A stretch of DNA of 64,000 nucleotides from Nitrososphaerota archaeon (lineage in GTDB: Archaea; Thermoproteota; Nitrososphaeria; Nitrososphaerales; Gagatemarchaeaceae): positions 1-64,000 of the forward strand of contig JAFMAD010000002.1 in assembly GCA_029785195.1 (NCBI GenBank), given 5' to 3'. A model generated the notes under the pieces. The model saw only the letters and a program-made list of their open reading frames with translations. It was not told the origin of the DNA and ran no database searches. This document shows positions 43,154-51,950 of this stretch, in pieces. The translations under genes were made by a program, and so were the position numbers. The first letter of the stretch is position 1; the number at the start of each line of letters is the position of its first letter.

Positions 43154-43762
43154 ATGCTTAAATCCACTCTCATCACATCCAGTGATGTGGCGCTTCTCGA
43201 CGATATCGTCATCGGGGTAGCCGCGGCTGTCTCGACGACTTGTATCGTAATCATGTTCTCTTTGCTCACGAAGTATCGGCGACTTGTGAGTGACCAAACA
43301 AAGTCTGGGGAGCTTGCAAAGAGCCTCTGGGAGTCTATGAGTGCGCGTCTAGCCACTCAGGACGCAAGAATTGTGGACCTAATGGCACGATTTGAGGTGT
43401 ACTCGGTCAGGAGAACCGCTACTTCAGCTCCCGTTTCGGCTCATGATCCTGGTGTAAAGGTGGCAGTATCACAAGAACTCACTAGTCAGATTCCGACATC
43501 ACAGGTTTTATCACAGCCCAGAGTCCAATCCGGGCAGGCAACAAGGACTACCAACAACACAGAAGCTACTATCTTACGTTCGCTTCTAGAGGGTCCCAGG
43601 ACCTCTAACTCCATTCGTCAGGTTATTCAGGTCACTCGAGAGCATAATGCACGGCTGCTAAAAGGACTTTACAATCGTGGACTAGTTATGAGAAATGACC
43701 AGCATAAGCCCTTCGTATACGAGATAACTGAGGCTGGTAAAACCTACTTGAGTGTTTCCTGA
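43154..43762 (+). CDS. membrane-anchored winged-helix protein (202 aa)
   Basis: A single hydrophobic segment (about residues 18-40, IVIGVAAAVSTTCIVIMFSLL) is followed by a polar Ser/Thr/Gln-rich linker (about 85-135) and a C-terminal winged helix (ATILRSLLEGPRTSNSIRQVIQVTREHNARLLKGLYNRGLVMRND...YEITEAGKTYL) of MarR/ArsR-like shape. This layout suggests a membrane-tethered transcription regulator. Unknown family. It converges with and overlaps the next gene by 19 bp. Confidence 0.65.
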   Translation: MLKSTLITSSDVALLDDIVIGVAAAVSTTCIVIMFSLLTKYRRLVSDQTKSGELAKSLWESMSARLATQDARIVDLMARFEVYSVRRTATSAPVSAHDPGVKVAVSQELTSQIPTSQVLSQPRVQSGQATRTTNNTEATILRSLLEGPRTSNSIRQVIQVTREHNARLLKGLYNRGLVMRNDQHKPFVYEITEAGKTYLSVS

Positions 43763-44145
43763 TCAACTCTTAGGTGCACCATTCGGTAAACCCACGAGCT
43801 CCCAAACTTCTGCCTCGCAAGGTATCCCCTTTGCGCCATTCTTGCCAGGTAGGTGGATATGACGCTCAATTCGACAGGTTGGCCATACGTGTCCTCGTAG
43901 TCGTGAGCAATGTCAGCTGACGAGAACTCCTTCGCCAAGTAAGATTTCTGTAGAATTTGTTGGACTTTGCCGAATCTTGTGGAGCCGTCTGGTTTTGGTG
44001 CTTCAATGTCATGTGAACCATCATCGACCATGTCCATGAGATCCATAAGTTTCATGACTTTTTCGCGTGATAGTCGTCCCTCTACCGCAAGGCTGTACTT
44101 GGTACCGCTGTCATCTTGAAACTCGACCTTAACCCTCCGGCGCAA
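43744..44145 (-). CDS. winged-helix protein (133 aa)
   Basis: The N-terminal 40 residues form a small beta region (RVKVEFQDDSGTKYSLAVEG), followed by a helix with MDLMDMV and a C-terminal winged helix (FGKVQQILQKSYLAKEFSSADIAHDYEDTYGQPVELSVISTYLARMAQRGYLARQKFGSSWVYRM). The wing is followed by a short tail. Probably a DNA-binding regulator; no named family. It is transcribed away from the 560-bp non-coding region that carries the three-copy motif. Confidence 0.65.
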   Translation of the reverse strand: MRRRVKVEFQDDSGTKYSLAVEGRLSREKVMKLMDLMDMVDDGSHDIEAPKPDGSTRFGKVQQILQKSYLAKEFSSADIAHDYEDTYGQPVELSVISTYLARMAQRGYLARQKFGSSWVYRMVHLRVDQETLK

Positions 44146-44295
44146 AGGAGCTCATCCCGCTTTGGCAGTCGATAAAACCGGTTGTGGTGTGAACTTGTGA
44201 ACCATCTGCAAACTAAGGTTGACCGAAGGATGATACAATCGGCCCTGTTAACACGACTTCACTGGAGTGCTTCAGAGCATGATTGGTTTCAGTGG

Positions 44296-44319
44296 CTCCA
44301 GTGGAAACACAGGGGTGTC
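44296..44319 (+). repeat. motif copy 1 (ccartggaa-n4-aggggtgtc)
   Basis: The sequence starting ctccagtggaaa and ending aggggtgtc. It shares the first 12 bp exactly with copy 2 (inverted) and the last 9 with copy 3. Confidence 0.6.
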
Positions 44320-44423
44320 CAGGGTAGAAGAACAAAGAATAAGTTGATTTTTGGTCTCTGTTTGGGCTTTAGGGGAGGAATTATGGTCAGATAGTAATCA
44401 GATTCACAGACCTTCACATTGGG

Positions 44424-44451
44424 AGGAGCCACCCCTTCATTTCCACTGGAG
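44424..44451 (-). repeat. motif copy 2, inverted
   Basis: Reverse complement begins ctccagtggaaa, then tga and aggggtgg. It forms a perfect 12-bp inverted repeat with copy 1 (44296-44307 against 44440-44451). Confidence 0.6.
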
Positions 44452-44604
44452 ATCAATCGTGCTTGTTTTCTCCTTTGATGCTTCCACTGTTCATCTATAG
44501 TCAGTCATAGTAGTCAATTAGTCATATTCAGGTGCAGTGGGAACCAAGAGCGAGCATTATCTCATACACGTTTAATACATAACGAGCAATCCATTAGTCA
44601 AGGG

Positions 44605-44628
44605 TTCCAATGGAAGGTGAGGGGTGTC
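44605..44628 (+). repeat. motif copy 3
   Basis: ttccaatggaa-ggtg-aggggtgtc, the same orientation as copy 1 and differing at few positions. It lies about 80 bp before the start of the next gene. Confidence 0.55.
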
Positions 44629-44707
44629 GGACCAATCATCCTAGATTGCATTTTACAGAATACTTTAATGACGATATCTATACGAGTCTCAGCCGAGCAA
44701 CGATAAT

Positions 44708-45070
44708 ATGCACGAAGGAGCACTAGACGTCAAAGCAAGACAGATTTTCAACTTCGATGAAAGAATACGGTTCATTGCAGTACTCACCACGGAAGGGGAT
44801 GTCCTCGACGAGATCTTTAGACCAGGTGTCATCTCGCTCGAGCCTGAGAGCGATACTAAGATGATCTATACGAAGGCAGGAATTGCCTTGGGAATGACAA
44901 GCCCGATGGATAAGTATCACGGTCGAGTAAAATCAGTTGTGATGAATAGGGAGAAGGTCATGGTGATATGCTTCAACCGCGGTCCCAAGATTGTGCTGGT
45001 GTCAGTGGAACCCGGATTCGAGAAGGTAACCGAGCTCGGGCACCTAGTAGAAAAGGCTGGTATAGGCTGA
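44708..45070 (+). CDS. conserved small protein, DUF6659-like (120 aa)
   Basis: The alternating strand/helix pattern (IFNFDERIRFIAVLTTEGDVLDEIFRPG; HGRVKSVVMNREKVMVICF; PKIVLVSVEPGFEKVTELGHLVEKA) resembles the roadblock/profilin-like small proteins abundant in thaumarchaea and annotated DUF6659. Function unknown. ATG start. The preceding region carries the three-copy motif, which could be its control region. Confidence 0.65.
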   Translation: MHEGALDVKARQIFNFDERIRFIAVLTTEGDVLDEIFRPGVISLEPESDTKMIYTKAGIALGMTSPMDKYHGRVKSVVMNREKVMVICFNRGPKIVLVSVEPGFEKVTELGHLVEKAGIG

Positions 45071-45153
45071 ATGCTTTATGCTCATCACAACAGGTTCACT
45101 CAGCCATATCTCATACTGGTGTTCAAACCCACCATCTACCCGTGAATCTCTAC

Positions 45154-45918
45154 ATGCCCCACATTGACAATCACAACCACATAATTCTTGCAAATATACA
45201 GGAAATGGTCGCGGCAGCCAGAGCAAAAAACATCCAGCAATATTCCATAACAGAACACGTGTCACAGTTCAGACCCATGAAGGAATCACTCGCATTTGGG
45301 TCCACACATTCGGACGGGCGTATCTTCAACAACCTGAATGAGTATAGAAGCGAATTCTCAAGAATTGATGAATCAGTTCTCTCAGGTATGAAGCTCATGA
45401 ATGGCCTAGAGGTTGACTATTCACCCCGTTACGAGTCAAAGGTGGGCCAGTTCGTCAACCAGGAAGAATGGGACATCCTCCTGTGTTCCATACATGAACT
45501 TGGCGACTCCACTGAAATCGAGCATCCAAGAAGGGAAGTATCTGATTCCTCGAGTGCCTCTAAGCTGTGGCACGAATACTTCGGACTTGAGAAGAGCGCG
45601 CTCGAGAGCGACTTTATCCCCTTCAAAGTGCTGACCCATCCTACGAGGATGATGAAAGGAGTGACAAGGCTGCCTGACGACTTCGACGACCTACTATTAG
45701 AACTCGCAAGAACTGCAAGAAGACGAGACAAGGCTCTCGAACTCAATGGTAAGGACATAGGATTCGCGCCGTCCGTCGTCCGCAGACTCGCCGCGGCGTG
45801 CTCCAAAGCTGGATGCAAGGTGAGCCTCGGGTCCGATTCACACTACCCAAAGGATGTATTCGGGAACATGGAGAGAGCCGAAGACATGATGAAGGAGTTC
45901 AAACTGCAACTCATATGA
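45154..45918 (+). CDS. PHP-domain phosphoesterase (histidinol-phosphatase-like)
   Basis: Metal-dependent hydrolase with the PHP motifs HIDNHNH (I), YSITEHV (II), GLEVDY, LLCSIHELG (III), VLTHPTR and SLGSDSHYP (IV). Histidinol phosphatase is the usual annotation, but no other his genes are near. ATG 45154 was chosen; GTG 45142 is an alternative. Length about 254 aa. Confidence 0.82.
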   Translation: MPHIDNHNHIILANIQEMVAAARAKNIQQYSITEHVSQFRPMKESLAFGSTHSDGRIFNNLNEYRSEFSRIDESVLSGMKLMNGLEVDYSPRYESKVGQFVNQEEWDILLCSIHELGDSTEIEHPRREVSDSSSASKLWHEYFGLEKSALESDFIPFKVLTHPTRMMKGVTRLPDDFDDLLLELARTARRRDKALELNGKDIGFAPSVVRRLAAACSKAGCKVSLGSDSHYPKDVFGNMERAEDMMKEFKLQLI

Positions 45919-45951
45919 GAAAACTAGAATACAGCTGAGTGTGTAGAGGAC

Positions 45952-46989
45952 GTGACTCCGCTACAGCAAGTCTCCGAGCATGTTGACCCTCTAATCTACA
46001 TCTCTCTCGCATTGCTCTTCGGCATAGCGGCCCAGTTCAAGGCAATGCATGGCTCCTCCTTTCTCAGGAGAATTCTCACAACATTCGGAAACAAATTCGG
46101 CATACTCTACGCCGTCATAATCGTCACGTCCCTCTTCTCACCACTAATCTTGAATGACGTGGTCATACTCATACTTACTCCGGTCTTGATAAGCTACTCA
46201 AAGGAATTCGAAGTCGACATCGCACCTCTAATTGTGGCCGAAATTACATTCACGAACATAGCGAGCACCCTAACCCCTCTCGGAAATCCACAGAACATTC
46301 TACTCTGGCAGGCATCTGGAGTGTCAGCAACCGATTTCGTACTCGGGACTTGGTTTCCTCTTCTTGTTTCAGCGATAGTGTCAGCCACTGTACTATATCC
46401 GCTCAGCAAGAAAATGAAAAATCGAAGCAACGACATTCTGAACAATACGGGAAGCTCAATCCCACCCATCTACCTCCTCATTGTAATCATCACAATATTC
46501 TCGTCGAACCTACTAGGAATCCCAAGTGTGCTCGCGCTCGGCATAAGCTTCATGCTGGGATTCATCTTCACTTTCAGGTCGCTTCCTAGCATTCAGAGAG
46601 AATTCGACCTGAAGAGCCTGTTCATTCTCTATTCACTCATCGCATCAATCACAATAATCGGAGTACTAATCGAGCCGTTCGTTGCATCATATGCGTTCCA
46701 GGCCGCATCAGGTGCACAGCCATTCTCTGCGCTCTTTATAGGAGCGCTTTCCAACCTGATTAGCAACGTACCGACAACACAGCTGATTCTCAGCCTGACT
46801 AATGTCTCTCCGCATCAAGCGCCAAACATCGCCGTAGAAGCAGGTCTAGCGGGCAATATCGGCCCTATCGGCTCATTTGCTAACCTTCTCGCCCTGCTCT
46901 TGCTCAGAAGAGCCGGATTTGAGATAAGGAAAGCAATTCTCTTGCAACTCGTCATCGGATCAATATCCTTCTTGCCTGCCTTTATCTGA
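45952..46989 (+). CDS. SLC13/ArsB/NhaD-type anion or ion permease
   Basis: A polytopic membrane protein of 345 aa with about 10 hydrophobic segments. The two pseudo-repeat hairpins are recognisable: VVILILTPVLISY with NIASTLTPLGNPQN (first hairpin) and NLISNVPTTQLILSL with NIGPIGSFANLLALLLL (second). These NP/PxGNPQN loops are the substrate site in the ion transporter superfamily. Substrate unknown. It is shorter than the 420-450 aa typical of ArsB. Start GTG. Confidence 0.85.
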   Translation: MTPLQQVSEHVDPLIYISLALLFGIAAQFKAMHGSSFLRRILTTFGNKFGILYAVIIVTSLFSPLILNDVVILILTPVLISYSKEFEVDIAPLIVAEITFTNIASTLTPLGNPQNILLWQASGVSATDFVLGTWFPLLVSAIVSATVLYPLSKKMKNRSNDILNNTGSSIPPIYLLIVIITIFSSNLLGIPSVLALGISFMLGFIFTFRSLPSIQREFDLKSLFILYSLIASITIIGVLIEPFVASYAFQAASGAQPFSALFIGALSNLISNVPTTQLILSLTNVSPHQAPNIAVEAGLAGNIGPIGSFANLLALLLLRRAGFEIRKAILLQLVIGSISFLPAFI

Positions 46990-47030
46990 ACGATAACTGC
47001 TTATCTAACCAGTGTTTCCAGTGCAACGCC

Positions 47031-48221
47031 ATGTCCGATTCTGTGGACGCCATCTTCAACAAGACAAAGAAAGGTAAGGCCTTGTTCCAGAACAGGAACG
47101 CGCTCTCAACCGAATTCGTTCCCGACCACCTACCATTCAGAGAATCACAGACAGAAAACGTCGCACAAGTCCTATCACCTGCGCTACTCGGTTCAAAACC
47201 ATCCAATCTCCTTCTCTACGGAAAGACGGGTACTGGAAAGACTGCGGTGGCTACCTTTGTCGTCCACAAGCTACGCACGCAGGATGACACCAAGCAAATA
47301 GTCACTGCATACGTCAACTGTAGGCTCGCGGGCACCGAGTATCTTACGCTGGCGAGAATAGCAGAAGCTCTACCTATGGACAAGGACAAACGAATTCCAC
47401 TGACGGGGCTCTCATTAAGTGAAGTCAGCAGCCGGATATTCGATACCATTTCGAAGCACGCCATCCATCTAATACTCGTACTTGATGAAATCGATTACCT
47501 GGTCGAGTCGACCGATGAGACGCTCTACAAGTTTACGAGGTCTGGGGAGGACACGGCGCCAGGTTTCCTAACAATAGTAGGCATATCCAATGACCTCAGG
47601 TTCAAGGAGCGACTCGGCGCCAGGGTCCTGAGCAGCCTTGGAGAAGAAGAAATAATCTTCCCCCCATACACAATGGAAGAATTACGCTCCATTCTCGAAG
47701 AGAGAACGAAGATTGCATTCAGAGCCGGAGTTATCCCCCAATCAACAATCAACCTATGCGCAGCACTAGCCGCTTCCGAACACGGCGATGCTCGGAGAGC
47801 AATCGACATGCTAAGGGTAGCTGGTGATGTAGCTGAGCGAGACGGGCGTCAGAGTGTCGACGAGGATAGTATGCGAAAAGCCTCCGAGAAGATAGAGCGC
47901 GATGCCGTCGAAGTTGCTCTGCACTCTCTCCCACTCCAAAACAAGATGATAATCATCGCTGCATCGAAGTTTCCTGGTGGTACCAACACAGGTGAACTTT
48001 ACCTCACTTACGTCAACATCGCGAAAAAGTCAAGCGTAGAGGTGCTGACCCAGCGAAGGGTCAGCGGCATAATCGCTGAACTGGATACACTCGGCCTGCT
48101 GGAGGCTGCAATCGTAAGCAAGGGTCGGAAGGGAAGAACCAAACGCATCAAACTCCTCGTAGACGATGATACACTAAGACGCGTTATCGGAGATGACGCG
48201 GAGCTGCTGGAGTTGCACTAG
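47031..48221 (+). CDS. cdc6: origin recognition protein Orc1/Cdc6
   Basis: AAA+ ATPase that binds replication origins and loads Mcm. DHLPFRESQTENVA at the N-terminus; Walker A LLYGKTGTGKTAV; Walker B LILVLDEIDYLV; sensor I IVGISNDLRF; sensor II GDARRAIDMLRVAG; C-terminal winged helix (VEVLTQRRVSGIIAELDTLGLLEA). Length 396 aa. No cluster of origin-recognition-box repeats was found in the immediate 40-bp upstream gap. Confidence 0.95.
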   Translation: MSDSVDAIFNKTKKGKALFQNRNALSTEFVPDHLPFRESQTENVAQVLSPALLGSKPSNLLLYGKTGTGKTAVATFVVHKLRTQDDTKQIVTAYVNCRLAGTEYLTLARIAEALPMDKDKRIPLTGLSLSEVSSRIFDTISKHAIHLILVLDEIDYLVESTDETLYKFTRSGEDTAPGFLTIVGISNDLRFKERLGARVLSSLGEEEIIFPPYTMEELRSILEERTKIAFRAGVIPQSTINLCAALAASEHGDARRAIDMLRVAGDVAERDGRQSVDEDSMRKASEKIERDAVEVALHSLPLQNKMIIIAASKFPGGTNTGELYLTYVNIAKKSSVEVLTQRRVSGIIAELDTLGLLEAAIVSKGRKGRTKRIKLLVDDDTLRRVIGDDAELLELH

Positions 48222-48233
48222 TTAGCGATGACA

Positions 48234-49703
48234 CTATGCCTGGAAGACCTGTTTGGTGAAGCTTCTCTTTACTACATTCAAGGTGGAAAGGTCCACTATT
48301 GGCACAATCGACACGGTAGGTTCCATCCCCATGTTCGCCTGAAATGGTGTCTGCGCTTGGAAAGTCCCAGAGTTCACAATGAGCGTGCCCCGATAATCTA
48401 AGACGTCTATCGCGTGCACATGACCCGAATGGAATACGTCCGGCACAGGGTCGATGACTAACATGTCCCTCAGCTCGGGCGAAAGCGCCGTCCTCTTCCC
48501 GTACATAGGAGCAAGATGCCTAGATTTGAGAAGGACCTGCATGGCAGCAGCTGGCCTACTATAGCTCAAATCCGGAATAGTTGCTATTATGTCATCCAGA
48601 CTTCTTCCATGATATACTAAGAAATTTACGCCATCAAGCTTCACATAAGACGGATTACCAACACTCTTGATGTTTTCCAACGCATATAGGTCGCTGGCGA
48701 GGTCTACGGAAACTGAGGGCTGAGGTAACGCCTGACGAACCGGATCATGATTCCCTGGAGAGACGACTATTTTGATATGCTTAGGAATCTGCGATATTAA
48801 CTGGGCAGCGAGCGCGTATTGTCTCCTGAGGTCCCTTTCGACCAGCTGGTTCTCCTGCCCCGGATAGACACCGATCCCGTCGATTACATCTCCGGCGATT
48901 ATCACATACTTGACCCGGCTGACTATTTCTAGGTCGCCGAGCTTTCCGTTCAGCCACAAGATAAACCTCCCAAAGTCATCGCCGAGGAACATCTTGCTAC
49001 CAATATGAAGGTCCGAAAGTAGTACGGCGTAGCCCTTGCGTGAAGATGTCGTAGCCTTATGACTCGGTAGGTCGGGCATGTTCAAAGAACTCGCGAATAC
49101 CTGACCACTGCGCCCGCGGCTAACTTCTGCAAGCACAAAACTGTCCAGTGGGATGCGCAGCGCCGCATCCACACATTCTTCCTTGCACTGTACCCTAATG
49201 GTCCCCGTAGGGTCATCAATCGTAAGTTCCACATTACCCCGTCTGCTATCTCTAGAAGAGACAAGTCCACCGATCTTCATCTTATCAGCCCTCTGGCCCT
49301 TGACCGTCTCAATATCTTGCAAATTCTTCGAGTCTGGCCTCTTCCGAGCCACCCCTAACAATCTCCAGTACCTATCCTGGAAGAGTTTTTTGAAGCCTAT
49401 ATCCGCTTCCGCAGGTGCGATTTGCGCGGTAGGGTCACTGACTACCTCAATGTCACCAGGCTCTGTCGAGACAGTCACAACACTCTCACCTACCGACAGG
49501 ATTTCTTTCGGGATAAACTCCTCAACATCGGCCTTCGTCAATATCCGCTCCCCGGTCTCCGCTTTCCTGCGGATAGCGTGATTCACTATGAGCTCGCCAT
49601 CCACCTCTGATGGAAGCCGCGAAATCAAATCGAAAGCCTCGCCATCCAGCTGGTACCCTTCCGAGAGAGCCTTTGAGACGACTCTAGCTACGTCCAATGT
49701 CAT
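48234..49703 (-). CDS. polB: DNA polymerase D small subunit DP1
   Basis: 3'-5' exonuclease subunit of PolD. The OB domain (about 135-215; IGGLVSSRDSRRGNVELTIDDPTGTIRV) is followed by a calcineurin-like phosphoesterase with VLLSDLHIGSKMF, VIIAGDVIDGIG, VVSPGNHDPVR, FLVYHGRSLDD and VFHSGHVHAID, so all metal ligands are intact. Length 489 aa. It starts inside the end of the upstream hexomutase gene (20-bp overlap) and converges with cdc6. Confidence 0.95.
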   Translation of the reverse strand: MTLDVARVVSKALSEGYQLDGEAFDLISRLPSEVDGELIVNHAIRRKAETGERILTKADVEEFIPKEILSVGESVVTVSTEPGDIEVVSDPTAQIAPAEADIGFKKLFQDRYWRLLGVARKRPDSKNLQDIETVKGQRADKMKIGGLVSSRDSRRGNVELTIDDPTGTIRVQCKEECVDAALRIPLDSFVLAEVSRGRSGQVFASSLNMPDLPSHKATTSSRKGYAVLLSDLHIGSKMFLGDDFGRFILWLNGKLGDLEIVSRVKYVIIAGDVIDGIGVYPGQENQLVERDLRRQYALAAQLISQIPKHIKIVVSPGNHDPVRQALPQPSVSVDLASDLYALENIKSVGNPSYVKLDGVNFLVYHGRSLDDIIATIPDLSYSRPAAAMQVLLKSRHLAPMYGKRTALSPELRDMLVIDPVPDVFHSGHVHAIDVLDYRGTLIVNSGTFQAQTPFQANMGMEPTVSIVPIVDLSTLNVVKRSFTKQVFQA

Positions 49704-51051
49704 CTCTAATCAGCGCTTGACCGGGTACGCTCACGCGACACTCTTCGAGCACGGCTTGACCTATGCCCAGTAATTCCTCAAGCTTGACTTGGTCCAATGC
49801 CTCACAGTAGATTCGCGTCTTCGGCTCCGTCCCTGACTTTCTGAACATTATCCAAGATCCATCTTTGAATATAATCTTCAGGCCATCGAGCTGTCTAACC
49901 TCTGAAATTTTGAAGGAGGAAAGCTCCTCCTGAGACTTTTCAGCGAGCTTTTCAAAGTCCACTACTATCGACAGATTTACCTGCCTGAAGTGCCATTTTG
50001 GCTCGTTATGAAGCAATGCGAGCAGCTCGCGGTTACGAGCCAGCAGGTCGGATATCAGTACAGCAGTATACATGCCGTCTTCCCATATTCCCCAAGACGG
50101 GTCCACTACTTTACTTGGTTCTGATGCAAATACTGCGCCCTGTTTGTCTATGTCGCCAAATGTCTTCCCAATCCTGCTCCGGACTACCTTCAACCCCATC
50201 GCCAGTGCTTCCTCTTCCACTAGCATGGAAGAATTCTCTGATAACGCAACAACTCCTTGTCGCTTGACAATCGCCTTCATGGCTAGAATCGACACTATGG
50301 AATCAGGAAGTATATGCCCTGCCGAGCTTATCATCACGAGCCTATCTGCATCGCCATCGTGGGCGAAGCCGAAGTCGACGTTCAAGGCACCAACCATCGC
50401 GGCAGTCTCAGCCAGATTCCGGCTCGTAGGCTCGGGTAACCTCGCCGAGAATCTGGATGATATCTGGGTGTTCAGCGCTGTAACACGATGACCCTCAACA
50501 TCTAGGACCTTGGGAGTCACGAGCGCTCCCGGTCCATTGGAACAGTCAACGGCTATTCTAAGACCTTCATTCACCGGTGTGAATCTACTGTACATAGATT
50601 CCAGATATGAGGTCAATGCCTGCTCCTCGGTGACCTTACCGAGCACTCCCGATTCCATCCTCATGCCAACACTCATCACTCGTTCGATTCTTGATTCATC
50701 CTCCTTGGATAGCTCCATCCCTCTCGGGCCGAAGACCTTGACCCCAGAGTATTCGGGAGGGTTATGGGACGCAGTAACAGAGAATCCAAGTCTGCATGTA
50801 CTGTTCCTTGACCCAAAGGCAGTGACAGGGGTGGGAACCATACCGAAAACGAGAATATCGCTCCCCGCCGCCACAACAGCCGAAGCTACAACTCTCGACA
50901 ATAACGATGAGCTGTGCCTTCCATCCCACCCTACACCATACCTCCCTTTCCCAAACGTGAACGCAGAAGCGAGAGCTAATCCGTAGACCTGCTCCGGGGT
51001 TTGTCCAACATTGAATACGCCCCTTACACCGGCGGTACCGAAGGCTCTCAA
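49684..51051 (-). CDS. glmM: phosphohexomutase (phosphoglucosamine/phosphomannomutase)
   Basis: Alpha-D-phosphohexomutase. The phosphoserine loop is VTASHNPPEYSGVK; the metal loop is DFGFAHDGDADRLVM; sugar-binding loop (ASEPSKVVDPSW, where GEESGH is usual) and the C-terminal phosphate loop RKSGTEPKTRIYCEA follow. The GEESGH change (to a shorter ASEPS) hints at a specificity shift. Substrate cannot be fixed from sequence; the glmM symbol is tentative. Length 455 aa. Confidence 0.85.
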   Translation of the reverse strand: MRAFGTAGVRGVFNVGQTPEQVYGLALASAFTFGKGRYGVGWDGRHSSSLLSRVVASAVVAAGSDILVFGMVPTPVTAFGSRNSTCRLGFSVTASHNPPEYSGVKVFGPRGMELSKEDESRIERVMSVGMRMESGVLGKVTEEQALTSYLESMYSRFTPVNEGLRIAVDCSNGPGALVTPKVLDVEGHRVTALNTQISSRFSARLPEPTSRNLAETAAMVGALNVDFGFAHDGDADRLVMISSAGHILPDSIVSILAMKAIVKRQGVVALSENSSMLVEEEALAMGLKVVRSRIGKTFGDIDKQGAVFASEPSKVVDPSWGIWEDGMYTAVLISDLLARNRELLALLHNEPKWHFRQVNLSIVVDFEKLAEKSQEELSSFKISEVRQLDGLKIIFKDGSWIMFRKSGTEPKTRIYCEALDQVKLEELLGIGQAVLEECRVSVPGQALIRDDIGRS

Positions 51052-51074
51052 TTCGTTTCAGAAACCGACCACAC

Positions 51075-51084
51075 GTTAATTAAT
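51075..51084 (+). promoter_or_regulatory. TATA box of thyX
   Basis: gttaattaat, centred about 27 bp before the ATG of thyX, indicating a near-leaderless transcript. The motif is palindromic and could also serve the divergent hexomutase gene. Confidence 0.5.
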
Positions 51085-51106
51085 GTAGCAGCCCGAGCCG
51101 ACACGA

Positions 51107-51901
51107 ATGAGATTCGTCGAACCAAAGGTGTACATGATAGGTGAGACGAAGCTTGACCTCGGTCAGACGAGACTCATGCTGAGGGCCCTTGGAGGAAGAA
51201 CTGCACTTGAGTGGATGTCAAGGACCTCTCCGAACTCGCGGTCCGAGGGGGAATTGCTGACGGAGATTGCAGGACGAATCTGTTACAAGAGCTTCGGGGT
51301 CGGTCTTAACCCCAACGTTAAGAAGATACGCACGAGCTCCAAAGAATACATACAGAATACTCTTTCAAAAGGCGACGGCTCAATCTTTGAGCATGCTAGC
51401 TGCACATTCGCCTTCATAGACGTGAGCAGAGTATTCACACACGAACTCGTAAGGCATAGGGTGGGAGTTGCAATAAGTCAGGAGTCATTGAGATATGTGA
51501 GACCGACCGACCTCGCCCTCTGGATTCCACCGGAACTCGCTGAAAGGAAGATGGAGTTCAAGGCAATAGTCGAACGGATGGAAGAGGACTACAAGAGCCT
51601 CGAAAACGACTATGATTGGGACAGCATGAACTTCGACGAGAAGAAGCGTGTCACGTCAGCTCTCAGGCGTATCGCACCCGACGGTATGGCCACGTCAATA
51701 ATATGGACCGCTAACCATCGCACAATACGGCATGTAATCACGATGCGTACGGCAGAATCCGCGGAGGTTGAGATACGGTACATCTTTGATAAGGTGGCAC
51801 GAGTTATGAAGAGAAAATTTCCGCTAATCTATGGAGACTTCCAGCACACGAAGTTACCTGACGGAACGTGGAGCTGGCGCCCAAAGTTTGTTAAAGCATA
51901 G
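51107..51901 (+). CDS. thyX: flavin-dependent thymidylate synthase ThyX
   Basis: Converts dUMP to dTMP using FAD, NADPH and methylene-tetrahydrofolate. The signature is ELVRHRVGVAISQESLRYVR, close to RHRxxSxxxxSxRY; the N-terminal ISxSFG region appears as ICYKSFGVGLNP. The C-terminal AESAEVEIRYIF contributes to the active site. Length 264 aa. No ThyA is visible. The C1 unit would come from glyA/gcvT; Tmk at 33.4 kb takes the product onward. Confidence 0.94.
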   Translation: MRFVEPKVYMIGETKLDLGQTRLMLRALGGRTALEWMSRTSPNSRSEGELLTEIAGRICYKSFGVGLNPNVKKIRTSSKEYIQNTLSKGDGSIFEHASCTFAFIDVSRVFTHELVRHRVGVAISQESLRYVRPTDLALWIPPELAERKMEFKAIVERMEEDYKSLENDYDWDSMNFDEKKRVTSALRRIAPDGMATSIIWTANHRTIRHVITMRTAESAEVEIRYIFDKVARVMKRKFPLIYGDFQHTKLPDGTWSWRPKFVKA

Positions 51902-51950
51902 TCCGGTTGTCATGCCAAAGAATAAGAGTGCACGACTGACTAGGTCCTTC

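Larger units (their letters stand above)
44146..44707. other. long non-coding region
   Basis: About 560 bp between a winged-helix gene and the 120-aa gene with no convincing ORF. A 70-codon frame at 44182-44394 is unusually rich in Trp and crosses the repeats, and I do not accept it. The region holds three copies of a motif of about 22 bp (listed separately), several further half-matches (cagtggga at 44533, ccactgtt at 44484), and probably the promoter of the downstream gene. Confidence 0.6.

Noticed and set aside
44182-44394. 70-codon frame in the non-coding region
   Set aside because: Improbable Trp content and it spans the repeat; no ribosome-binding site, no similarity of pattern to a folded protein.
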